Assembly (NCBI GenBank): GCA_951812925.1
Contig: OX638372.1
Span: 84,031,058-84,095,057, forward strand
Length of the DNA: 64,000 nt
Origin: Calliopum simillimum
Lineage: Eukaryota; Arthropoda; Insecta; Diptera; Lauxaniidae
Direction of reading: 5' to 3'
Shown: positions 12,656-24,900 of the stretch, one piece after another
How positions within the stretch are numbered: the stretch's first letter is position 1
Layout: each line of letters opens with the position of its first letter
The notes under the pieces: model-generated
Told to the model about the DNA's origin: nothing
The model's database searches: none
Seen by the model: only the letters and a program-made list of their open reading frames with translations
Program-made: the position numbers and the translations under genes

Positions 12656-13397
12656 CGTAGGTTGGCTTTTATATTTCGGGATTGGGCAACACTAATGTCA
12701 ATAGCTAAAATCTGGCAACACCATAATAAAGTTTGACATTTTTTAGCATAAACGTACTCAGAACGTTTTAACGTACGACCATCATTTGTGTTGCTTACAG
12801 TGACTTGAAAAAATCAATTTGGCAAAAAAGTGGAATTAAATCGTGAACATTTTCGAGCGATCATTTTTCACAGCTTTCGACGTGGATTATCACGATAAGA
12901 GTGCATCGATGAACTTAAACCTTTGTATGGCGATGAAGCACCATCCTATAGCACTGTGAAAAACTGCTTTAATGAATTCAATCGTGGCCGTCGCTCACTC
13001 CAAGAGGAATTTCGTGAAGGTCGTCCAAAATCAGTTGTTGTTCCGAAAACCATTGATGCTGTGCACCAACTGATATTGCAAGATCGTCATGTGACCTATC
13101 GTGAGATTGAGACAACCTTAGGCATTAGTGGGACCAGCATACATTCAATATTGCATGAACACCTAGCCGTAAAAAAGGTTTGTTCTCGTTGGAAACCCCA
13201 TAATTTATCAATTGCTTAAATTTTCAATGGAAAAATTGATTTTCTTAACTCACTGTAAACAAAACAAATAGCACTTGTACATCAAAACGTTGTGAGTACG
13301 TTTATGCTAAAAAATGTCAAACTTTACTATTGTGTTGCCAGATTTTAGCTATTGACATTAGTGTTGCCCAATCCCGAAATATAAAAGGCAACCCTCG
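12656..13397 (+). mobile_element. internally deleted mariner with about 105-bp terminal inverted repeats
   Basis: The element is flanked by TA on both sides (12654-12655 and 13398-13399). The ends are inverted copies for about 105 bp, sharing TTTTATATTTCGGG, ATTGGGCAACACTAATG and TCAATAGCTAAAATCTGGC. That is much longer than the usual 25-40 bp of mariner ends. It encodes the N-terminal half of a mariner transposase. The catalytic half is deleted, so it is non-autonomous. Confidence 0.88.
12843..13219 (+). pseudogene. mariner transposase, N-terminal DNA-binding part only
   Basis: Reading begins EHFRAIIFHSFRRGLSR. A stop codon (TAA, about 12894) stands where most relatives read Gln. After it comes ECIDELKPLYGDEAPSYS and a helix-turn-helix region (TVKNCFNEFNRGRRSLQ). 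A second helical part carries DRHVTYREIETTLGIS and the linker WKPHNL, the counterpart of the mariner WVPHEL motif. Translation ends at 13219 just past the linker, so none of the three catalytic acidic residues (DD34D) is present. It is dead as an enzyme, though a binding domain could in principle persist. Confidence 0.85.
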
Positions 13398-14037
13398 TAT
13401 TAAGGCAGACGCACGTGACAAAAAACGGAATTGATTTTTATGTGCACCTATAAAAGTTAAAAATCTGCGAAATCTGCAAAAAAATTTTAATGCGACTAAT
13501 TTTATGATGACTTAGAATAATGTCACTTTAATTTGACATTTCAACTATCTCAATATTTTCTTTATCTTTTGTAATATACGCTACGTGACTGATGCTCTCC
13601 CCCCCCTGGATCCGCCACTGTCAAAGCGGTCTTTACACATGTATCAAATCTCCATTCATGTGTGTTAAATATTTTCAGAGATATGCATATCTCATCATAT
13701 TTGATGAAGTAATTTTTGTGGAGGCGTGACACCCCCTAATCCCCAGTAAACATTTTTTGTCTTGGCGCTTTTTATATACAAATGTACCAAATCTCACCCA
13801 TGTACGTTAAACAATTTCAGAGATATAATGATTTAATTTTTAGGCTCACTGTTTACTTTTCTGAGGAAATGCCGATACGTATATATCTCGTATACGTAGC
13901 TTCGTGAAATTCAAAAGTTAATGTTAATCTCCGATTTTATTAAATTTAAAACAATCTGAAATTCATTACACATTTAAGTCCTATGCTATATACGATGGCA
14001 ATGGGCTACAAAAAAGCTCAACAAGTTATTTTTGTAT
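13398..14037. other. repeat-like intergenic DNA, no gene
   Basis: The phrase ACCAAATCTC followed by CATGTACGTTAAACA and TTTCAGAGATAT appears twice in slightly different form (about 13645 and 13785). This suggests a degenerate tandem repeat. No coding frame is supported. Confidence 0.35.
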
Positions 14038-14215
14038 GTATTCTCTTATTAATCCTAGTGGGAGCTTAGGGCCAAAATGAAACGTATTCATTTTATGCAA
14101 TCCTTTACGATGACTCTATCCACGAATTTTCCGATTCTTGGACTTACCTCTCCGACGACTTTTTTTCGGTGATTTTGGGAAGCATTTGGTTCCATATTGT
14201 GTGATTATGATAAAA
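14038..14215 (-). mobile_element. 3' terminal fragment of the RTE-like LINE
   Basis: AGGGCCAAAATGAAACG, CGATGACTCTATCCACGA and CCGATTCTTGGA match the LINE 3' regions at 51060-51170 and 36735-36830. The start, ATGTATTCTC, corresponds to the ATGTATGT-type tail of those copies. Only the last part of the ORF and the tail are present. Confidence 0.65.
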
Positions 14216-15400
14216 GTCAAATGTATCCTTAAAAACAAAAAATCACACGCCTTCGAACAGAACAGAACTTACTAAAATTGTTGCGTCTATACTTGAGGAG
14301 TGATTTTTCAAAAGGGCGTAAAACCACTTCCAACCTCGAACAAACCTAAGGATGTCATCGCCATTACCATGCTAAAATGCATCCTCTAGTTCAAAATTCA
14401 TCTCAAAAAATGCATTTTTCTAAGATAAAATAGTGATCAAAAGTCGCATTTCAGAACAAAAGGGCTTATTTCCATATAATTTCATAGAAATTTTTAGAGT
14501 TTGTTACAAAAATACGTATTTTGAAAAGTGACCAAAAAAACTTCTAATTTTTTTTATATGCCCCAGGCTATATAGGTGCTTACGCACCATGCCTAAAGAC
14601 ATCAAAATAAACTTCCAAATGGTGAAATAAGAGTGATTTTGAAACAAAAGAGCTTATTTTCAAACATTTCAGAACAAAAGGGCTTATTTCCAAATGTTTT
14701 TTACTTTTTGCAATTACTGCAAATATGTTACAACAAAAATGTTAAGAGGATTAGAATCTTTGGTCAACTCAGTATAATACAAGAGACATTAAAAAAAAAT
14801 ATGTTATTGTAAACAGCCCATAAAAGTTTTTTCTCATTATTGAAAATTTGAAAATTATTGCAAAATAACTCCTCACTTGTGAACAGATTTTCTATGCAAA
14901 TCTTGAACAGAAAGCATAGAATGTATGGATGGAAATCGCATCAATCTTATTAACTGATCTAATCAGCAGTTACCAAACTCTAATAGTACGAGATCCGGCT
15001 GTAAAAAAACGTATTGATCGAGTTCTTAGTTAATTTTTTTTGCATTTATTGTTTATTGCGTAAAAAAATCGGTTTTTAATAAATAACCCCTAAAGGGTAA
15101 ATTTTTTTCACATATAATGAATATTACTTGTAGAGCATATGGCTCTCCATAAAAAAGATCCCGGCACTTTTCCTCGTGCGACTCACGGTTCATAAGTTAT
15201 CGCAATTCGAAAATATTAGCGGCTACATAGGCAACCCTTCAAAAATATATACCCCCATTCATAAATATTTATATCCATCAAAGTCGATTGATATAGTGTT
15301 CCCTCATTTTCATATATGGAAACACAACCCCCCCCCCCCCCCCAAGAGCAAATCCTGCGCACGGTGCTACTAACAGCTTCATAAAACAAATTTGATTGAA
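14216..15400. repeat. repeat-derived DNA with direct repeats and a C homopolymer
   Basis: The phrase CAGAACAAAAGGGCTTATTT appears at about 14453 and 14671, and a variant lies near 14643. Around 15170 the phrase CGTGCGACTCACGGTTCATA resembles sequence in the arms of the 33530-36034 palindrome. A run of 16 C lies at 15328-15343. No gene is supported. Confidence 0.45.
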
Positions 15401-16940
15401 AGAAGAAATATGAGGTGTCACTAAAGTAAACTTGACTCAAATTTATCATTTTTTGTTAACGGTTAACGTTACTCCGTCAGCTTTTCATAAAGTGTGAAGG
15501 TTTTGAGATTTTTTTGGCCAAACTCTTAGACAGTGTAGTCTCAAAGTTTGTAGTTTTACTTTGCTTTGATTGTTTTTAATGAAATTAATAAGTTTTATTT
15601 GCTGATTTTCATACTTACTGATTTTCAATCTTAGCTGTGTTGATTAAAAAAATTGAATTTTCACTTAATGATTAAAAATAAGATACAAGCTCGAGGCAAG
15701 TAGGAATTCGTACTAAATCCGTGTGCAAAGTAATATATTCTTGAGATGGAGATTCCAGACAAATTCATGATATGGCCTAATACCTCGGAAAGAAAGTATC
15801 CGATTGAAAAGTCAAATGATTAAGTTAAATGAGGAATATTAAAAATATTCCATACATATGTCCAAGTAGAAATTAATTACACTAATTCCTATAAATATGA
15901 CACAAATATAAATAGCAAGGATATCTCAGGATCCTGACGAGATGAAATTGGTGTTACATTTACAAAATATTATAGATATGGTGAGGTAATGTAGTTGGCT
16001 TGATATGTTCTTACTCTTACATGTTTTAATGCTTTTTAATAATTATTATTTTACTTCACAAAAAAAAAAAAACAAATTTAATTATACAATTTGATCTGTA
16101 AGCAGTCTGGCTAGATCGCATTTGAACAAATGCTTAAAACTACGAGAGCTTTATATTACACACTCGTAGTTTTTGGTAATAATTTAAACAAAATTTAAAC
16201 AAAATCGCACAGATCTAAATTGTTTAAGATACAAGATGATTTATTAACTATAAGACATAAAATTTAATGTTAAAACCTAATAACATTGCTAACAATCACG
16301 TGAAAAATTTAACCCACGTTATATATTCGTACATACATACCTACATATACGCTTTCTTTTCATACTACCCATATATTTGTATACAATATAACACTTCAAA
16401 TCAAGCATTCACAACATTAAAAAAAAAAACACTCAAAGTTATTGTAATTATTATTCGAAATTCAAAACACCTTCATACTATAAGACACGTTAAGTAATAA
16501 ATAATGATGTTACATACAAAGTATGTACTATATGTATGTTAGACAGTACATATAACATTTAAGGAGTTATCAGTGTACACATAAAAACAAAATGTAGTTG
16601 AAAAAAATCATATAAAACTATTTTTGTAAACGTGTGATAGTAAGTATGAGTAGATAGCTAGAGATAAATACAGTATTTAGTGAAAAAAATAGACACTTTA
16701 ATATTTAAATGCCCATAGCCCCCGATACTTTTTTTCTAAATTGAAATTCTTTCCTTTTAAGTTATTGCGAAAAATTAAAATATACATCATATACTTTGAA
16801 CCGACCATAATTAGACCCCAAGAACAGTTGTCACTTAATTTAAAAGCATATATACATATTTAATTTTTAAGTTCTTAATTTACTTGTCTTCCGTATTAAT
16901 TAAATTTCGGAAATTTGATACTATATATTCACCCTTGTCT
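15400..16940. other. AT-rich DNA, nothing recognised
   Basis: No ORF has credible composition, and no inverted-repeat pair stood out. The stretch contains TACATACATA-type low-complexity sequence. Confidence 0.3.
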
Positions 16941-16960
16941 AGATGAATATCTATGTAATC

Positions 16961-17174
16961 GAATTAGATATTCGGTTTCGATTGAAACTAAATCAAATCG
17001 AGATTTTACATTTATGTATATATTTTGATTTCCAGAATCGAAATCAAAATCGAATCAGTCTTATCATCTTATTCGAATTGGTTTGGAAAAATTTTCGATT
17101 CCGATTCTGGAAATCAAAATATATGATGGTAAAATCTCGACTCGGTTTAGTTCCAATCGAAATCCGATTAGATG
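16961..17174. repeat. palindromic repeat of about 214 bp
   Basis: The left arm (ATTAGATATTCGGTTTCGAT, then GAAACTAAATC, CGAGATTTTAC) and the right arm are inverted copies with scattered changes. They meet near 17068, around a block of CGAAATCAAAATCGAATC-type sequence. The ORF that reads through it is a by-product of the repeated GATTTCGATT words. Confidence 0.65.
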
Positions 17175-17445
17175 ATAAAGGTAATTATCAAAAAGATTTT
17201 GCTTCTGAAATTGAGCCATGAAACTTTTCTTTCATGGATCTAGTTGGAAAGGGGCAAAAAGGAAAAAAATTCTTTATCCCGTTTTGTATACTTTTTTGAC
17301 TTCGTATTTTACCAATTAAAAAAAAAAATTTTAATGTATATTGAAATGCACCGCTATGTATCTTCTCGTAATACATATGATTCTAATTGTTAGTTTTTTT
17401 TTTAATAAGCAATTTAATACGTTTTTTCAGTTCCCCAACGATATA

Positions 17446-17603
17446 TCGTCCCCTCTCAGTCTTAACCACGTAACTACAAATTTTTTTAAATTTTTGTTTT
17501 AATCGAAAAATAGTCAGTGACCTACACTGAACAAACGTATTGCCAAAATTTTTCGAAGATTTAAGAAAAAAGCAGTTACGTGGTTAAGGCTGAGAGGGGA
17601 CGA
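17446..17603. mobile_element. 158-bp MITE, TA-flanked
   Basis: The ends TCGTCCCCTCTCAGTCTTAA and its near-exact inverted copy continue through CCACGTAACT, about 34 bp in all. TA stands directly outside at 17444-17445 and 17604-17605, which fits Tc1/mariner-type mobilisation. There is no coding sequence. Confidence 0.78.
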
Positions 17604-18125
17604 TATCTACAAATGAACATTAGACTGATTAAGAATATAAAGATGTGAAAATATCGGAGGTCGCACGACTTTTCGGGTCTAAAATCTAATAAAAAGTCCT
17701 TTACCGCTACAAGCTAAAAGATATTTTGCTGTTGTTATTAAACATTTGTATGCTCAAATAAAACTTTCTTCAATTAAAAATACTGTGCGAGTGTGACAAA
17801 ATGGCCAGGAAAGCCAAAAGAAGTCACAAAGTTCCTGAAGTTAAATAAATAAATAAAAAATAAATATGCAGAAAGTTTTCTGCCTATCTGTAGACATGAA
17901 AACCGCATAATTCTAGCAGATCCTTTCGAGGAGAAGACGGAGTTTTATTTTTTTTTTTTTTTTTTTGTGACGAAAAGGGTTTAGGATTCAAAAATTAACT
18001 ATGCAGTTAGTTTTCTATATGTTTGTAGATTAAAAATTGTAAATCGGAAAATCCCAACTGATCTTCAAGAGATATTATTATTATTCGATAAAAAAGCAAA
18101 GCAATATAAATTCTATACATACATA

Positions 18126-18381
18126 TCGTCGGGTTAAAGCTACAACTAGACATCTACATTTATAATGTTTTGAGAAAAAAGCGTTTTAAGTTTTTTGAAA
18201 TTCGTTTTTTATATGGGAATTTGCAGTTTTCTGGTTTTTATTCTTTGTGTAAAATTGGATGGGGACTACATTTCAGAAAACCGAATAGACTGGGGCTTAG
18301 GACCGTTTTCTTCACGTTTTTGTATACTTAACTCAAAACATCAATATATGTAGATCTCTATTCGTAGTTTTAACCCGACGA
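18126..18381. mobile_element. 256-bp MITE, first of two copies of one family
   Basis: The ends are TCGTCGGGTTAAAGCTAC and the inverted GTAGTTTTAACCCGACGA, with further inverted similarity through AGACATCTACAT. TA flanks both ends. The copy at 27669-27917 shares its whole length, including GAGAAAAAAGCGTTTTAAG and TTTTTTGAAATTCGTTTTTT. Confidence 0.82.
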
Positions 18382-18399
18382 TATATAACAAAATTTGAT

Positions 18400-19609
18400 C
18401 TGCTTTGCTTTCTAATCAAAAATCGACTTAAGCTGTTTTTTCTTCCTGCCACAGAATTATTTTGTAAAAGGTCTGAATTTCATTTTGTTTTTTTTTTTTA
18501 TAATTTCTAATTACTATTACGCAAAATTTTTTTTATTCGTAAATATGTATGTGAAATATTTTTCCCACATTTATGGGGTTTTTAACTTTCAGAAAAGTCG
18601 CACGAACTCAGCAAAATAACGTTTTTTATTTATTTTTCCATATAATTAAGGCCAGTCTAATGCGCAAATTTATACTACACTACATTTTCAACATTATTTT
18701 TATCACATGTGAAAGAAAAACTTATTGAGAATTGAAAAGCGAAACATTAAATTAATTAAAATTAAACTACATATGTTTAAACCCATGAAAATTAAGAAAA
18801 ATAATATATAATGCTTATATACATAAATACTATTATGAATAAATAAATTTAATTTAAGTTTTAAGTATTGTTTTTAATTCAAAAGAATAACTAGTACTAA
18901 GCTTGTTTTATAATTTAAAGTTGTATATTTAAAAATGATAAAATAATTTTTTTAAATTAAATAAATTTCTTTACAATTTACTGCAAGCTTTTAACGCGAG
19001 TTGAAAAGTCAAAAATAAACAAAAAGTTATTAATTTTGATATGCATTTAAAACAAAATAAAACAACAAAAAAATCAGCTTAAAATGCGCCATAGAATTTA
19101 TGTACATTATTTATTAGCCTTAAAAGAAAACAGTTATTAACCGTGTAACCGTCGCATTTCAACCTATTATATACAAAATACATATACATTACATATAAAC
19201 CTATATATGCAGAAAAATCGTTATACTATATTGAATTATTTTAAGAAATTGCCATAAAACTTAAGTATTGTTTGCAAATATCTAGATTCAAAAAAACATA
19301 AGAAAAATTAAGCTAAACTCACCTTAAATCACTGTATAGGCTTGTTATACCTTATATAAAATTTTATCTTTACATATGCATAAATAAATATATATATAAA
19401 ACGAATCTAATGCGAGTTTTCAATTTAAAAAATAATAACTGGACACAAAGAGTGAAAAGTATAGGCAATACCTAAACTTTTGCAAAAATTTCAGTCCTCT
19501 GCAAATCACTCCTAGAAGCTGGTACGTTCTTGAATTTTCAAATTGAATCTTTTTAAACTAATATTAAAAAATGCAAGTAAAATAAATATACAAAAATTTA
19601 AACAAATAA
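18400..19609. other. AT-rich stretch, no gene seen
   Basis: Very AT-rich DNA with T and A runs and repeated ACATATAA words. No ORF has a plausible protein composition, and no paired inverted repeats were recognised. Confidence 0.3.
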
Positions 19610-19611
19610 TA

Positions 19612-20672
19612 GAGTAGAACGGGGTAATATCGTGCAGGGGGTAATGTCGTGTACTGGCTGTTTCAGTCAAAAAAATTGAATGATTTACCAACTGTTTGTA
19701 AGGTAGGGACCTGCTGACCTACTGAGCTTATGCATATAATACTAGCAATTTTCACCAGTTCGTCTCTACAGAGTAACCTTTTTTTCAAAACGCACGCTTT
19801 CGGGACGATAAAAGTGTTTTTTCATCGGGTCAGAAAAATAATTTTCCTTGCGGGAAAATATACCAGGTAAGTGTTTTCTAAAACGAAATATCCTGCCAAA
19901 GAAAAGAAGTATTTGGGGTAATACTTGGGCAAAGTGGCTCCAGTCATATTTCAGTCCCAAAAAAACATGGTATCGAATTAGCGGTTTTTTTTATAATATC
20001 AGATCACTCTTACAAGGGGCAGAAGGTTTTTGAATCGAAAAATCATGTTGTTGACTCAAAAATCGGCAATGTCGGGAGTCACTTTTCACCACTGATCCGA
20101 GGCCGAAGGCCGCCGCGAAGCCGGTGTTGGATTTTTGGGAGTTTTAAATCCTGAGTTGCGGCCGCAGGCCGCCCACCTACCCCTACTCTTATGTAAAATT
20201 ACTGTGGCTAGCAAGCTAGGTGTTGGATATATTATAGACTGATCCGCGGCCGAAGGCCGCCTCGAAGCCGGTGTTAGATTTTTGGGAGTTTTAAATAATT
20301 TTTTGATTCAAAAACCTTCTGCCCCTTGTAAGAGTGATGTGACATTATAAAAAAAACCGCTAATTCGATACCATCTTTTTTTGGGACGGAAATATGGCTG
20401 GAGCCACTTTGCCCAAGTATTACCGTATTTGGTTTTCGAAAAAATTTTGGGCTTCACCGAGTTATCGAAGTTGACCTTTAAAACGACCATTGGGGTAATG
20501 TCGTGCATATTCACTTACACAAACACAATTTCTCGCTACACAAATGTTGTTACACATGGATGTAACCAATGAAGTTATCTTTCGCTCGGATGCTTACTCG
20601 TTGCATTCGCTTGAGATGTACGGCTTTACGAGCATGTCAAAGTTGAGTGCACGACATTGCCCCGTTCTACTC
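19612..20672. mobile_element. TA-flanked DNA element with GAGTAGAACGGGG ends
   Basis: The left end is GAGTAGAACGGGGTAAT and the right end is its inverted form, each bordered by TA. The motif ATGTCGTGCA or its inverse recurs inside. The centre holds inverted copies of about 150 bp (19900-20050 against 20300-20430), plus two direct copies of a GC-rich block, CGGCCGAAGGCCGCC, near 20100 and 20247. No transposase is visible. Confidence 0.6.
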
Positions 20673-21013
20673 TACACAACATATTATGTACTTCACACTT
20701 GTACAATAATGAATAAAAACATGATAATGCTAAATCTCCTCTAATTCTCACACATTTTGGTAACTTTACCATACTCGGAAAACAATGCACGACATTACCC
20801 CACAAATTTTGAAGGGGGTAATGTCGTGCACATTTTTTTTTTTTTTTCCTCACTTACACAAACACAATTTCTCGCTACACAAATGTTGTTACACATGGAT
20901 GTAACCAACGAAATTATCTTTCGATCCGATGCTTACTTGTCGCATTCGCTTGAGATGTACGGCTTTACGAGCATGGCAAAGTTGAGTGCACGACATTGCC
21001 CCGTTCTACTCTA
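20673..21013. repeat. partial tandem duplication of the end of the 19612 element
   Basis: The 163 bp at 20851-21013 repeat 20512-20674 almost exactly, at an offset of 339 bp. Shared words include TTTCTCGCTACACAAATGT, GAGATGTACGGCTTTACG and the terminal GCCCCGTTCTACTCTA. The intervening part contains an inverted pair of AATGCACGACATTACCCC around 20800. Confidence 0.65.
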
Positions 21014-21933
21014 ATAAAAAAATCTATCTGTTGCAAAAAAAAGAAAAATAGCTTCAGTCGGCTTTCACAAAGCAGATTTACCATCAGTTGTGGGCAAAAT
21101 TTTACTTTCCTTTTTGGTCTTTTTTTAAGGATTTGAATAATGTCCAAAAACGAAAGAGTAATTTTACCCAGAAATATTAGAAAATTGAGCTCAACTCCTT
21201 TTGATTTAAGTCGACTTAAGCTATTTTTCCTTTGTGCCACAGATAATAATGTAATGAATATTTATTTTAAAAGTTACAAGGATAAAGACATTTTAAGTAA
21301 TATCAAAAACTCATAATTATTTTTATGTGTACTTTTTTAATATTAATTTGAAAATATTCAATTTGGAATCAATATGACTAAAAAGTTTAAGTCTTTACTT
21401 TTAAAATGTTTTTCGATTTGTTCCGATTGGAAAAGATGCAAAAAAGTTAACTGTTGTTTTAATTTAAAGTTCATAAGAATTATTATAATTTTGGGGGCTC
21501 GATCAATTTTTAAGCCAGAAAGATGTTTAAAAAACGAAAATGGGCGGAATTAGTTACAATTTTTGTTTAAAACTTTTATTGTCCGAAGCATAGTTTTAAG
21601 TAATTCGTCAAAATCTGATTTTCTTAATTTTAATTCCCCAGAAAGAGGGTGCCAGTGTATATTAAAGCTATTGCCTCTTGTATTTTAAGAGTATAATTTG
21701 TCAAGGAATCCTTTTGCTGTTCGAATTAACAGTATGCTATAAGTTCCAACCTATCTGTAAAAATGAAGACACTATAGAATGGCGGTCAGGCAAAGGCAAA
21801 TCGTTGACCTATATAAGTAACATAAACAGTTATAATATTTACATGATGGGATGGTAATATCAAAGAAAAATCGTTTGTAAAGCTTTCTTCATCTTTATAA
21901 ATAACTTTTTCGTTATCTTTTTAAAACACATTT
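21014..21933. other. AT-rich DNA downstream of GPN1, no gene seen
   Basis: The stretch precedes the GPN1 stop codon on the plus strand and so is the 3' flank of that minus-strand gene. It may contain the GPN1 3' untranslated region. No other coding frame or paired inverted repeat was recognised. Confidence 0.3.
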
Positions 21934-24900
21934 TTAAGTTTTATTTGCTTTTTCAGCTTGTGAATCGATATGATCCTTTACAAATTGATTGAAATTTTGT
22001 TCTTCAACACGATCTTCATTAAAGGGCGCTTCTTCTTCATTACCTTCTTCATCTTCAGAGCTCTCGTTGCCTGGATGTTTTAAATATATATCGGAAAGTT
22101 CGCGGCCACTAGACACCTTAAGAGAAAATGTTGTTTGGTTATTATACAGGAAAAGTTAATATATGTTAAATAAAATTTCAAACCTCGTCAACAAATGTAG
22201 TCAAATGAACCTCAGTACCAGAGCCTTTACTTTTTGCTACTTCGTTGAGTTTTTCTTCAGTTTTCTTTGCTTTCAATTCAAGCTGCTGCGTGCGCAATCT
22301 ATTATATTCCACTTTGTAGTCCCTGAAAAGTTTTTCAACAAAATTAGTACGGTTCGGGCTGGGCAAAATTTGTGCAGAAATTAAACTTGTGAGAAAAATT
22401 AGTTAGGCGCCACTATACGATATTCAATTATTTTACATAATTTTATTCAATCATCGAGGCTATCACAAATCATAATACAAAAACACGGTAGGAGCGAATT
22501 GTCAAATCTGAATCAGTTTCAAAAATCCAGTAAAAAAAAATAGTTTTGACCGAAATCCGAGCACATTGTACACCGCACCATACACAAGTAATCACCCCTA
22601 TTCTCAATTGCCGTTTCTATTTCGTTTTTGAGGCGTTTTAGTTTTTATCGTCGTCTCGTTTCTAAATTTGGATAATTCACTAAAACTAATAAAAAAATAA
22701 ACAAAAAAAAAATGTTTAAATTTAATTACTTGGAAAACAAACTTGAATTATTTCAAATCACACTTTTTTTAATGTATTGTCGTACGAATTGTCCGTTAAT
22801 TCACCCATATTATTAAAAAAATTCGAAGCTATCGATATAAGTATAGAAAAACGCAGAAAAAGTCTTGAATAAGTATCAGGATACATAAAAAAAATTTGAA
22901 AAGTATCAAATGGTATCGAAAAATATCTTTAAACATATAAAAGTACCGATTTGTGTCGGGAAGTCGATAATAATTGGAAAAAGTCTGATATATTTAAATA
23001 GCACCGAGAAATATCGAAAGGTGTTAAAAAGCTGTGAATAGAGATTATTATTAAAAGTATGAATTGACAATGGAAACCTACCGAAACCGCAAAACTGGTA
23101 CGAATTTCATTAATCTCTCAATATTAAACGAATGACACAAAACTTGTCAAAATCGGTTAAGAATTTAATTTTTGCTGTTGGTGAAAAATGAGCGTGGCTT
23201 TACATAAATACCTGCCACTTTTTCCTACAATTCATGATATTGATGATGATACATGATATTGATGGTGATATTGTGTCACACAATTTGTGTGTAACAAATT
23301 TAAACGAACTATCTCTTACAGTTTGCGATATACAGGGACCTTTAAAATTGATATTTTCGATTTTATTTCTACTTTTGACTTTGGCGGCTATTTAAGTATG
23401 AAAAAGGTGCTATTAATATCCTTTTAATAACTTTTTTTTAATTTCTTGTTAAATTTTCTTTTATTCTGTAGTACATTTTTCATAGCAGTTTTTTAATTTG
23501 AGGTTAGAAAAAATGCTATTCAATGTAACAACACACAAGTTACTCACATGCGTTGCGCTGGATATGATGCGCACGCTGCCTTTTATCAAGCGGAGCTTTC
23601 AAGCGAATTGGTTTTGAAAAGTATTTTTTTCTGACCTCAAATTAAAAAACTGGAATGACAATTGCACTATCAGATTAAAGAAAATTTCACAAGGATATTA
23701 AATTAAATATATAAAAGGTATGTTGGGAGGCAGAAAACACCAATAGAGCCGCCCTATCAAAGACAAAAATGGAAATCTCTTAACATCGCTGACGACCAAC
23801 TAAAGAAATGGAAAGAGTTTTTTTGTGATGTACTAAATCCCATGTCTACCACATTCTCGCAACCAGAATTACCAACTATAACTGCCGCAGTGACTCGCAG
23901 TAGTAGTCGAATACAAACACCACCGCCTACAATCGATGAAATAGTGAAAGCTATCCAAAGCATGAAAAACAACAAGGCCGCCGGTATAGATCAAATAACA
24001 GCTGAACTGCTAAAGGCATGCCCCATAACTCCATCCTCTGCTCACCAAAATCTGGAGCGAAGAGCGTTTGCCAGAAGATTGGCTACATGGCATGTTAGTC
24101 AAACTGCCGCAAAAAGGTGACCTAAGCGAGTGCCGAAACTATAGAGGCATTACCTTGCTCTCAGTTCCATCAAAAGTATTGACAAAAGTGCTTCTGAACA
24201 GAGTAAACGAAAAACTTGATTCGGCCATTCGAAAGCAGCAAGCAGGATTCCGGCGAAACCGATCATGCGTGGATCAAATCAACACCCTCAGAATAATTGT
24301 CGAACAATCATGCGAGTGGCGTGCTGCACTTCAACTTGTCTTCGTAGACTATAGCCCTGCCTTCGACAGTGTCTCCTGAGAAAGCATCCGGGTTTCACTG
24401 CACATGCACAATATGAAGGCTTTAAATGCAGTGTGTTACTTAACGGGTTGTTGTCACCGACATTCACCACTAATTCAGGCGTACGGCAGGGGTGTCTACT
24501 ATCATCATCACTCTTCCTTATCGTTTTTGATGATATCCTAGATAAAGCTCTTAATAAGGCCAAAAGGGGTATCCAATGGAACTTTACCGAACATCTGGAA
24601 CATCTCGACTACGCTGACGACATCTGCCTCTTGTCGTCCAAACATCCAGATATGCAAAGCAAAATTGAAGACCTTGTCTTGGAATCACAAAAGGCCGGCC
24701 AAAAAATCAACGTATCCAACGCAAACAGGAATGACATCACGTTTAGAGCTGGCAGTGATGACATCGAAAACGTCGATAGCTTCACGTATTTAGGCAACAT
24801 TATCTCCATGGATGGTGGAGCAAAAGAGGATATCAACTCAAGAATAGCAAAAGCAAAAGGCGCTTTTGCTCAACTGAACAAAATATGGTCTTCATCCGTT

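Noticed and set aside
16943..17221. 92-codon plus-strand frame
   Set aside because: It reads through the 16961-17174 palindrome, so the open frame reflects repeated GATTTCGATT words.
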